64,000 nt of DNA from Gramella sp. Hel_I_59 (GTDB lineage Bacteria > Bacteroidota > Bacteroidia > Flavobacteriales > Flavobacteriaceae). The DNA is taken from NCBI RefSeq assembly GCF_006714895.1, contig NZ_VFME01000001.1:3038001-3102000 (forward strand). The letters run 5' to 3'. The notes beneath the pieces were generated by a model. It was not told the DNA's origin. It ran no database searches and was given only the letters and a program-made list of their open reading frames with translations. Both the position numbers and the translations under genes were made by a program. This document shows positions 9,621 through 17,393 of the stretch, piece after piece (the first letter of the stretch is position 1; each line of letters begins with the position of its first letter).

Positions 9621-11435
9621 TTATTTATTTTTTAGTTTGTTTGCCTGCTCTGTCCATCCAGCTCTGTTAGCCTGGATAGGGAAGTTTTCGATCACTTCAT
9701 CAAGCAAGACAAAATCCTGTTCTGTCAATTTACTAACCTGGTCGAAAAGGTAAATACCAACCTGATGGAAATGCTGTTGCAATAATGGTCCGACATTTTT
9801 AAGTCTGGTAAGATCATCTGCAGACTGTGTTGCAGGATCATAAGTACCAATTCTTCCTAACATCTCATCGATACGGTCTTTCATCACTTCTGAAACTACC
9901 ATACCATCTGCGTTCACAGTATCCTCATGAGGATGATCTGCTTCTACCGTTTTTTGATGTTCTGTATCTTCAATTTTATGGTGAATTCCATCTTCCTCAT
10001 TCTGCATAGGATTTCTACCTACTGCCTGAGGATCGTAATGCAAGACATCATCACCATGCTGAGCTCTTAGTTTTTTATACTTTTCTCCGGAAGCCTTCAG
10101 AATTGTTTTTACCTCTGCCTGAGCGATCACTGGGAACGAACGAGCATATAGTAAGAACAACACAAAGAAGAATCCAATGGTTCCAATAAAGATCCCGATA
10201 TCCACAAATGTTGGTGAGAACATCGTCCATGAAGATGGAAGGTAATCACGGTGAAGTGAAGTCACGATAATTACAAAACGTTCGAACCACATCCCGATGT
10301 TTACTACGATTGAAATAAAGAAAGAGAACATAATGCTGGTACGTAATTTCTTGAACCACATGAACTGTGGAGAGAACACGTTACAGGTCATCATACTCCA
10401 GTATGCCCACCAGTAAGGTCCGGTAGCCCTGTTAAGGAATGCATACTGTTCGTACTCAACACCAGAGTACCATGCGATCACTAACTCAGTAATATATGCA
10501 GTACCTACAATAGAACCTGTGATCATGATCACGATGTTCATCAATTCGATATGCTGAATAGTTATATAGTCTTCAAGATTGGAAACCTTTCTCATGATGA
10601 TAAGTAAGGTGTTCACCATCGCAAATCCAGAGAAGATCGCACCCGCAACGAAGTAAGGAGGGAAAATGGTCGTATGCCATCCCGGAATTACCGATGTTGC
10701 AAAGTCAAAAGATACAATTGTGTGTACAGAAAGTACAAGTGGCGTTGCCAATCCGGCAAGTACTAGCGATACCTCTTCGAAACGTTGCCAGTCTTTAGCA
10801 CGTCCACTCCATCCAAAGGATAGAATTCCGTAGACTTTCTTAGTAAAAGGAGTGATCGCACGGTCACGGATCATTGCAAAATCAGGTAGTAATCCAGTCC
10901 ACCAGAATACCAGTGATACAGAAAGATACGTAGAGATCGCAAATACATCCCAAAGAAGTGGCGAGTTAAAGTTCACCCATAGTGATCCAAACTGGTTAGG
11001 AATTGGAAGTACCCAATATGCCAGCCATGGACGGCCCATGTGAATAAGCGGGAAAAGACCAGCCTGCATTACAGAGAAAATGGTCATTGCCTCTGCAGAC
11101 CTGTTAATTGCCATTCTCCATTTCTGGCGGAAAAGCAATAGTACAGCAGAGATAAGTGTACCGGCGTGACCAATACCTACCCACCACACGAAGTTGGTAA
11201 TATCCCAGGCCCAACCTACGGTTTTGTTTAATCCCCAGGTACCAATACCTGTAGAAATTGTGTAAACTATACATCCTACACCCCAAAGAAAGGCAACAAG
11301 GGCAATAGAGAAAACTATCCACCAGGATTTGTTAGCCCGTCCTTCAACCGGAGCAGCAACATCTACCGTCACATCGTGATAGCTTTTGTTCCCGGTAACT
11401 AGAGGCTTTCGTATAGGTGCTTCGTAATGAGACAT
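9621..11435 (-). CDS. actC: Alternative complex III subunit ActC (NrfD-like) with HhH tail
   Basis: NrfD/PsrC-type membrane subunit, the likely quinol-oxidising partner of the ActB iron-sulfur module. Residues about 30-460 carry some ten membrane helices. At 604 residues it is longer than the core family because of a soluble C-terminal extension: a His/Asp/Glu-rich linker (about 470-535) and then a helix-hairpin-helix-like domain (about 538-604) beginning DDLTRLKNVGPLLQQHFHQ and ending GWTEQANKL. Similar tails are known to me on NuoE-type respiratory proteins and L21-type proteins. It is followed 5 nt later by actD. Confidence 0.93.
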   Translation of the reverse strand: MSHYEAPIRKPLVTGNKSYHDVTVDVAAPVEGRANKSWWIVFSIALVAFLWGVGCIVYTISTGIGTWGLNKTVGWAWDITNFVWWVGIGHAGTLISAVLLLFRQKWRMAINRSAEAMTIFSVMQAGLFPLIHMGRPWLAYWVLPIPNQFGSLWVNFNSPLLWDVFAISTYLSVSLVFWWTGLLPDFAMIRDRAITPFTKKVYGILSFGWSGRAKDWQRFEEVSLVLAGLATPLVLSVHTIVSFDFATSVIPGWHTTIFPPYFVAGAIFSGFAMVNTLLIIMRKVSNLEDYITIQHIELMNIVIMITGSIVGTAYITELVIAWYSGVEYEQYAFLNRATGPYWWAYWSMMTCNVFSPQFMWFKKLRTSIMFSFFISIVVNIGMWFERFVIIVTSLHRDYLPSSWTMFSPTFVDIGIFIGTIGFFFVLFLLYARSFPVIAQAEVKTILKASGEKYKKLRAQHGDDVLHYDPQAVGRNPMQNEEDGIHHKIEDTEHQKTVEADHPHEDTVNADGMVVSEVMKDRIDEMLGRIGTYDPATQSADDLTRLKNVGPLLQQHFHQVGIYLFDQVSKLTEQDFVLLDEVIENFPIQANRAGWTEQANKLKNK

Positions 11436-11468
11436 ATCCTTCTAATTGATTCTTAGTTATTCGTTATT

Positions 11469-14400
11469 TTAAGCTTCGGTTGTATTTCTAACTTTCGTCT
11501 GGTACATCACGTTTGGTTTTGTACCTACATACTCAAGAAGATGATACATCCTGTCGTCATTTTTCTTTTCAAGAACTTTCGAGTCTTTGTTATTCACATC
11601 CCCAAAGACCATCGCACCTTTATCACAAGCAGCAGAACAAGCAGTCTGGAATTCTCCATCTTCGATCGTTCTACCTTCTCTCTTCGCATCAAGAATGGTT
11701 TTCTGAGTTTTTTGAATACACATAGAACATTTCTCCATTACCCCTCTGGAACGTACAGTAACGTCAGGATTAAGAACCATTCTACCCAGGTCGTTGTTCA
11801 GGTGATAATCAAACTCATCATTCTGAGCGTAATTGAACCAGTTGAAACGACGTACTTTATAAGGACAGTTGTTCGCACAGTATCTAGTACCAACACATCT
11901 GTTATAAATCATTTGATTCTGACCCTGTCTACCGTGAGAAGTTGCCGCAACAGGACAAACTGTTTCACATGGAGCATGGTTACAATGCTGACACATTACC
12001 GGCTGGAATACAACCTGAGGATTATCAGCCGTAGATTCAAGTCTGTCGAAAGTAGACAACGAACCTTCTCCTTCTCTATCCCCAAAGATATAGTCTCCAA
12101 AACCAAGACCTGAAGCATCTTCTTTTTCCTCGATATCTTCAGTAAAATTCTCTTCAGAAGAGAAGTAACGGTCAATACGCAACCAGTGCATATCTCTGGA
12201 CTTTCTTACTTCCTCTTTTCCAACTACAGGAACGTTGTTTTCAGAATGACAGGCGATCACACAAGCACCACATCCGGTACATGCATTCAGGTCGATACTC
12301 AAATTGAAGTGAGGACCTGTAGATCTATCGAAACTCTCCCAGATATCAACTTCCGGAGAAGTTACTGGAGTTTCCTGGTGATCTAAAGAAACCTCTGGAA
12401 CATGGTTCCATACGTGAGCATCTTTAGTATTGAAAATCTCAAGGGTTGTTTCCTTGATAATATCTCCACGACCCATCAATGTATTATGAAGCTGAACACA
12501 GGCGAATTCATGAACACCCGGAGCTTTTTCTATTTTTACCTTCTGAACAGATCTAAAGTCATTGTACAATGGATACGCATTCACACCTGTTTGCATCTCT
12601 TCCTGAACACCGGCCTTTCTACCGTATCCAAGTGCAAGACCGACAGATCCTTTTGCCTGTCCTGGCATGATATAAACCGGAACATTCTGAACTACTGTGT
12701 CACCAACGCTAACATTGACATAGCTACCGTTAAGTCCGCCATTTGCAACATGTTCGTTCATAACTCCCATCGCCTCGGCATCTGCCTTAGACATGGTAAT
12801 GTAGTTATCCCAACTTGCTCTGGTTAATGGATCTGGCATTTCCTGCAACCATGGGTTGTTCGCCTGCTGTCCATCTCCAATCGCAGTGTTGGTATAAAGA
12901 CTTAATTCAAAACCTTCACCGTCAAGATCATCAATGCTGTAGGAAATAGCTGATGCACTGCTTCCTGCTGAAGCCGGAAGAGCTACTGGTGAACTAGCTT
13001 CAAAGACACCATCATGAAGCACTTCGCTCCAGTTACGATCTCCAAGTCCGCCAGACCAGGTTTCCTGAATATATTCGTAATAAGACTGGTTATTATCTGT
13101 CCATTTCAATAACGTATCCTGAAATTGTCTGGTATCAAATAATGGTCTTATTGTTGGCTGCATAAGGCTGAAAGCCTTTTCGCTATACTGAATATCTCCC
13201 CAGCTTTCAAGATAGTGCGGAGTTGCAGCAACATATTTACTTAGTTTAGAAGTCTCATCAGTTCTTGTAGTAAAATCAACTACAGTTTTCACTTTTTTAA
13301 GACCTTCCACAAATTCTTTAGAATTTGGAAGCGTATGAACCGGATTTAGACCAGCGATCATAAGAGCGCCGATACTTCCGTTATTCATATCCTTTACCAG
13401 TTGCGCTACTTCACTAGCATTTCCCTGGCGAGTTACTCGAGCATTCGAAGAATCCATTACTTGACTTCCCAAAGCTTCGTTGATCTCCAACGCCCATCCC
13501 TGTGCTTCCTCATCTGGAATTCCACATACAACCACAGCAGCACTTCCTGCTTTTCTAAGCTGTCTTGCCGCTTTCACGACTGCATCATCAAGCTTTTCAG
13601 AAAGACCACTGGTAGAACCACCAGCGATATAACCTTTAAGAGCAGCCATAACGGCTTTTTGCTCAGATGGTTTAACAGGAACACGCTTATCTGCATTTGC
13701 TCCGGTCAATGACATATTCGATTCAAACTGGATATGACGTGACATTTTACCATTTTCAGGTATTCTGGTTTTTGCAAAAGCAGCATCAAAACCACCACCT
13801 TGCCAGTCACCAAGGAAATCTGCACCAACACCAACTACTGTTTCTACTTTAGAGAAATCGTAGTGAGGCAGCGCACGTCTTCCGTATTTAGACTGAAATG
13901 CATTCAATGCAGGATCTTCTGAAACAGTATCATACACTACATGGCGTACATTCCCAAATTTCGAAGAAAACTCCTGAATTAGTTTTGCAGTTGAAGGACT
14001 AGCAAATGTTTGCGTAAGCAATACCACCTCGCCGTTAGCGTTTTCAAGATCTGAAACAACCTGACGGTCGAATTCTTCCCATGAAACATTTCTTCCTTCA
14101 ATCATTGGGCGTTTAACCCTTTTAGTATCATACAATGAAAGTACCGAAGCATGAACACGAGCGTTAACTCCGCCCTTGAACTTCGAAAGATCATTATTTT
14201 CAATTTTTACAGGACGACCTTCACGTGTCTTAACCAATACACTAGCGAAGTCGAAACCATCAGCAATAGTTGTCGCATAGTAGTTAGCAACACCAGGAAC
14301 GATCCTGTCTGGCTGAACCACGTAAGGAATAGACTTTACCACCGGGCCTTCACAGGCAGCCAGTGATGCCGCTGCTGTACTGAAACCAACATACTTAAGG

Positions 14401-14564
14401 AAATCACGTCTTGAAGTTTTTGAATCTGCAAGATTTTCTTTATCCCCAAGAAAGTCCTCAATCGGGATCTCCTCGGCGAATTCCTTTTGCTGGAGCGTCT
14501 CAACAACAGAGCTTTTATCTTCCAGCTCTTCAACACTTTTCCAGTATTTCTTGTTTGATGACAT
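11469..14564 (-). CDS. actB: Alternative complex III subunit ActB (molybdopterin-like plus Fe-S domains)
   Basis: A large periplasmic electron-transfer subunit of 1031 residues. The N-terminal part resembles molybdopterin oxidoreductases; the Act-family version is known to lack the cofactor. The C-terminal third is a ferredoxin-like module with four cysteine groups: CTGCGACVIAC, CQHCNHAPCETVCP, CVGTRYCANNCP and CSMCIQKTQ...CSAAC, matching three 4Fe-4S and one 3Fe-4S cluster. A twin-arginine motif SRRDFLK (51-57) followed by LAAC (Cys71) indicates Tat export of the folded protein and a possible lipid anchor. The unusual 50-residue stretch before the RR motif is common in this family. Confidence 0.96.
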   Translation of the reverse strand: MSSNKKYWKSVEELEDKSSVVETLQQKEFAEEIPIEDFLGDKENLADSKTSRRDFLKYVGFSTAAASLAACEGPVVKSIPYVVQPDRIVPGVANYYATTIADGFDFASVLVKTREGRPVKIENNDLSKFKGGVNARVHASVLSLYDTKRVKRPMIEGRNVSWEEFDRQVVSDLENANGEVVLLTQTFASPSTAKLIQEFSSKFGNVRHVVYDTVSEDPALNAFQSKYGRRALPHYDFSKVETVVGVGADFLGDWQGGGFDAAFAKTRIPENGKMSRHIQFESNMSLTGANADKRVPVKPSEQKAVMAALKGYIAGGSTSGLSEKLDDAVVKAARQLRKAGSAAVVVCGIPDEEAQGWALEINEALGSQVMDSSNARVTRQGNASEVAQLVKDMNNGSIGALMIAGLNPVHTLPNSKEFVEGLKKVKTVVDFTTRTDETSKLSKYVAATPHYLESWGDIQYSEKAFSLMQPTIRPLFDTRQFQDTLLKWTDNNQSYYEYIQETWSGGLGDRNWSEVLHDGVFEASSPVALPASAGSSASAISYSIDDLDGEGFELSLYTNTAIGDGQQANNPWLQEMPDPLTRASWDNYITMSKADAEAMGVMNEHVANGGLNGSYVNVSVGDTVVQNVPVYIMPGQAKGSVGLALGYGRKAGVQEEMQTGVNAYPLYNDFRSVQKVKIEKAPGVHEFACVQLHNTLMGRGDIIKETTLEIFNTKDAHVWNHVPEVSLDHQETPVTSPEVDIWESFDRSTGPHFNLSIDLNACTGCGACVIACHSENNVPVVGKEEVRKSRDMHWLRIDRYFSSEENFTEDIEEKEDASGLGFGDYIFGDREGEGSLSTFDRLESTADNPQVVFQPVMCQHCNHAPCETVCPVAATSHGRQGQNQMIYNRCVGTRYCANNCPYKVRRFNWFNYAQNDEFDYHLNNDLGRMVLNPDVTVRSRGVMEKCSMCIQKTQKTILDAKREGRTIEDGEFQTACSAACDKGAMVFGDVNNKDSKVLEKKNDDRMYHLLEYVGTKPNVMYQTKVRNTTEA

Positions 14565-14612
14565 ATTATATCTAAATATTAGCTTCTTAAATTAAACCTG
14601 AACTTCAGGATT

Positions 14613-15977
14613 TTAGTAGTGACACTTACCACATTCTAAACCACCCATTTGAGCAGCCGTAAGCTCTTCTACACCATATTTCTTAGATAACTCTTCATGA
14701 ATCTTTTCATAGTACTCGTTACCCTCAATTCTGATATTCGTTTCACGGTGACAGTTAATACACCATCCCATGGTTAGAGGCGCGTTTTGATATACGATCT
14801 CCATTTCTTCGATAGGACCATGACATTTCTGACATTCAATTCCAGCTACACTTACGTGCTGCGAGTGATTGAAGTATGCGAAATCTGGCAGGTTATGAAT
14901 ACGAACCCATTTAACTGGTTTCTCTTCTCCAGAATAAGTTCTGGAAGCTGGATCCCAACCGGTCGCATCATATAACTTTGCGATCTCTTTATCGTAAAAT
15001 TCTTTAGAGTATTCTTCAGTAGCCGTTTCAGGAGACACTTCAGCAATAGCCTTGTGACAGTTCATACAAACATTTAGAGAAGGAATCCCGGAATGTTTAG
15101 AAACTCTTGCAGAAGAGTGACAGTACTTACACTCGATCTGATTATCACCTGCGTGAATTCTATGTGAATAGTGAATTGGCTGAATTGGCTGATATCCCTG
15201 ATCAACACCAATCTGCATTAAAAAACCGTAAGAGAAGTAACCAACAGTAAGCAACACAAAGATTGAGGTTACCACAAGAAGGAATTGATTCTCTACGAAA
15301 GACTGGTATAAAGGTTTAGTTTTTGGCTTCTCCGGAATTGCAATTCCAGACGCAGAAGCGAAATTTCTTAATGTTTTGTTTACAAGGAAAAGCACCACAA
15401 GAAGAAGCACCAATACAAAAGCAAGAATTCCTAAAATGATATTTACAGAAACACCACCTGAACCTTCACCTCCACCTGACTGAGCTGCACCAGTAGTTGC
15501 CGCTGTTGGCTCTGGTTTAGGCTGCTCAACGTAAGCAAGAATATTATCAATATCACTCTCGGTCAATTGAGGAAAAGCCGGCATTGCCGTTTGATTCCAT
15601 TCATTGTAAACTTCATTAGCTTCAGCATCACCACTGGCGATCAATGCAGCAGAATTCTGGATCCAGTCATAAAGCCATTCCATTTCATGTCTATCTGTCG
15701 CACCATTTAAGGCAGGACCAATAGAATTAGAATAAGGTTTGTGACAGGCTGCACACAATGAATTGAATAATTCTTTACCAGCAGCAGCATCTCCAAGAGA
15801 GGCAGCAGCTGCTCCAGCACCAGCATCAGCTTCGGTCGCCGGGCCAGACTCAGCCTGAGCTGTACTATCCTGCGCCGTCTGATCCTGCGCATGCGCGAAC
15901 AGAGAAAATGTAAATAAGAAAGCTACGCTTAAGAGTAGTTGTCGCGAAATTGAATGGCGGAAAATCACCTTTTTCAT
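14613..15977 (-). CDS. actA: Alternative complex III subunit ActA, cytochrome c fused to pentahaem cytochrome
   Basis: First gene of the operon. It has a signal peptide (1-30), a low-complexity Ala/Glu/Asp linker, a class I cytochrome c domain (CAACH at 75-79, likely Met ligand in AMPAFPQLT), a Gly-rich linker, a membrane helix (about 178-200), a second helix (about 233-258), and a multihaem domain with five CxxCH motifs (CKYCH, CMNCH, CQKCH, CINCH, CGKCH). That is six haem sites in 454 residues, compared with five in the classical pentahaem ActA. It carries electrons out of the complex. A probable promoter core lies about 95 nt upstream of the start. Confidence 0.94.
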   Translation of the reverse strand: MKKVIFRHSISRQLLLSVAFLFTFSLFAHAQDQTAQDSTAQAESGPATEADAGAGAAAASLGDAAAGKELFNSLCAACHKPYSNSIGPALNGATDRHEMEWLYDWIQNSAALIASGDAEANEVYNEWNQTAMPAFPQLTESDIDNILAYVEQPKPEPTAATTGAAQSGGGEGSGGVSVNIILGILAFVLVLLLVVLFLVNKTLRNFASASGIAIPEKPKTKPLYQSFVENQFLLVVTSIFVLLTVGYFSYGFLMQIGVDQGYQPIQPIHYSHRIHAGDNQIECKYCHSSARVSKHSGIPSLNVCMNCHKAIAEVSPETATEEYSKEFYDKEIAKLYDATGWDPASRTYSGEEKPVKWVRIHNLPDFAYFNHSQHVSVAGIECQKCHGPIEEMEIVYQNAPLTMGWCINCHRETNIRIEGNEYYEKIHEELSKKYGVEELTAAQMGGLECGKCHY

Positions 15978-16071
15978 ATTTTAAGTTCGATTAACGTCTA
16001 AACTTTGGTACGGTTTTTACACTCAGTATTTTAGGGCTAAATACCTAAAAAGGTACCTTTAAATTCAGGCA

Positions 16072-16079
16072 CAAAAGTA
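16072..16079 (-). promoter_or_regulatory. Possible promoter core of the act-cox operon
   Basis: On the minus strand this reads TACTTTTG, matching the Bacteroidota -7 consensus TAnnTTTG. It lies about 95 nt before the actA ATG in the divergent spacer. I see no good TTTG at the -33 position, so the call is tentative. Confidence 0.4.
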
Positions 16080-16177
16080 ATACTTATAGACGATTCTAGG
16101 AATGTTAGATAAGTGTTAATGGGTAATTTATAATAGTTCTAAATAATATTTTACAAGCTGTTTAAGTTATTATATTT

Positions 16178-16185
16178 TACATTTG
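16178..16185 (+). promoter_or_regulatory. Possible promoter core for the SPOR-domain gene
   Basis: TACATTTG matches the Bacteroidota -7 box TAnnTTTG and ends 17 nt before the ATG, giving a very short leader. The -33 element is not convincing. Confidence 0.42.
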
Positions 16186-16202
16186 TCAAAAGACCACAAG
16201 CT

Positions 16203-16592
16203 ATGAAAAAACCTAATATACAGTACTCATTTGCGATTGCAGCTTTTTTCCTTCTTTTTAATCTGAGTTCCAGCGCTCAACAAGCCAGTGTTGAAATTCA
16301 ACAAAGCAAAAAGATCGATAAACTAATGGAAGTTAAGAAAGAATTGAGTGATAATAATAAAATTGGTGACCGCTTCGTGATACAGTTATTTTATGGTGAT
16401 AATGGTAAAGCAAACGAGGTAATTCAGAAGTACCGGAATCTTTACGAATACCCATCCAAGATCGCCTATGAAGCTCCAAATTATAAAGTATGGGTAGGTA
16501 ACTTTAGAAACAGACTGGAAGCAGATAGAGCGCTCCTTACTCTTAAAGAAGACTTTCCTTCAGCTTTTATTCCGAAGCCACAGAGGAAATAA
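16203..16592 (+). CDS. Small exported SPOR-domain protein
   Basis: 129 residues with a signal peptide (about 1-25, ending SSSAQQA). A short charged helix is followed by a SPOR domain (about 55-125): FVIQLFYGDNGKANEVIQKY, then YKVWVGNFRNRLEADRALLTL. SPOR domains bind denuded glycan strands of peptidoglycan, usually at division sites, so this is probably a periplasmic wall-associated protein. There is no membrane anchor beyond the signal peptide and no second domain. It stands alone on the plus strand between the act operon and infB and has its own terminator. Confidence 0.85.
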   Translation: MKKPNIQYSFAIAAFFLLFNLSSSAQQASVEIQQSKKIDKLMEVKKELSDNNKIGDRFVIQLFYGDNGKANEVIQKYRNLYEYPSKIAYEAPNYKVWVGNFRNRLEADRALLTLKEDFPSAFIPKPQRK

Positions 16593-16612
16593 GAATTTGA
16601 ATATTATACATT

Positions 16613-16638
16613 AAAAGCGGCTCGATGAGCCGCTTTTT
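16613..16638 (+). terminator. Terminator of the SPOR-domain gene
   Basis: AAAAGCGGCTC / GAGCCGCTTTT with a 3-nt loop, followed by T residues; it begins about 20 nt after the stop codon. The stem core GCGGCTC/GAGCCGC is the same as in the infB terminator about 730 bp away. Confidence 0.88.
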
Positions 16639-16709
16639 TGTTGAAAGATTTTCGGGAACTGATATGCCCGAACACCATACCAGATCAAGTACGTATAGCT
16701 GAAGATTTC

Positions 16710-17341
16710 TCAATAATCCAGGATTTTAAATAAAGTTACATCGCCCTTATCCCCAACTCTTCCTGAGATGTACTTCTCGGTCAATTCCGGGTTTTCTATA
16801 GTCAACTACTCATACTCTTATTCCACAACGAGTGGAGATATATCTATAGTTTTCAAGTTAGAACATGTAAAGCAAACATTGAAAATTCATACTCGAAAAA
16901 GCCACAGTCTTAAAATCTTACATGGAAATCAATTAATCCGGGGTCATATTTGTAACTATGAATTACCCAAAGAATCAAGGTTATTAATCTAATTTGATTC
17001 CTGCAATCTAATTAGATATTTCACACTTATAGTTATTCCGAATGGGATGTTTTGCTTTCCAGCTAGTCAATGCAGTTTACTGCTGAACTGCACCAATGCG
17101 ATTGCTGTCTCTAAAAATAGTAGCTGCCCTCAACTCATCAATGGTTAAATCCAAACCTGCAATTTTATGGGTACGCAGAAATCATCAAAACATACTATAA
17201 TGGGTTTTGCAGGAATTGATTTGAATCTTCAGAAACAAAGACTAATAGGTACTATTAATATCTTATTACACAATCCATATTGGCACGAATCTGAGCTTTT
17301 GGTATCAATAATTTCCCACAAATACTGTCGACACCACTAAC
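16710..17341 (-). pseudogene. Gene-poor stretch with possible remnants of a decayed minus-strand gene
   Basis: The interval between the two terminators (about 700 bp) has no intact gene. On the minus strand three pieces read like protein: 17255-17341 (28 codons, contains GKLLIPKAQIRANMD), 17077-17181 (about 35 codons, contains AGLDLTIDELRAATIFRDS), and 16710-16805 (31 codons, ending VTLFKILDY plus TGA), the last preceded by another 22-codon open piece after two stops. They are in different frames and separated by stops. I recognise no family. Open pieces of this size can arise by chance, so this is a weak call. Confidence 0.25.
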
Positions 17342-17374
17342 AAAAAAAAAGCGGCTCATAGAGCCGCTTTTTTT
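17342..17374 (-). terminator. Terminator of rimP-nusA-infB
   Basis: AAAAAAAGCGGCTC / GAGCCGCTTTTTTT with an ATA loop; on the minus strand it is followed by a run of T (17342-17350). It begins 20 nt past the infB stop. The perfectly A/T-extended stem would also work for transcription from the other side. Confidence 0.9.
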
Positions 17375-17393
17375 CTTGAGTATCCTACTCAGT

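Noticed and set aside
11541..12113. 190-codon plus-strand open frame opposite the Fe-S part of actB
   Set aside because: Antisense to an unmistakable conserved gene; sequence has no family resemblance.
16768..16992. 74-codon plus-strand frame in the infB-SPOR spacer
   Set aside because: No recognisable domain, no promoter or terminator of its own, and the minus strand there reads more like former protein.
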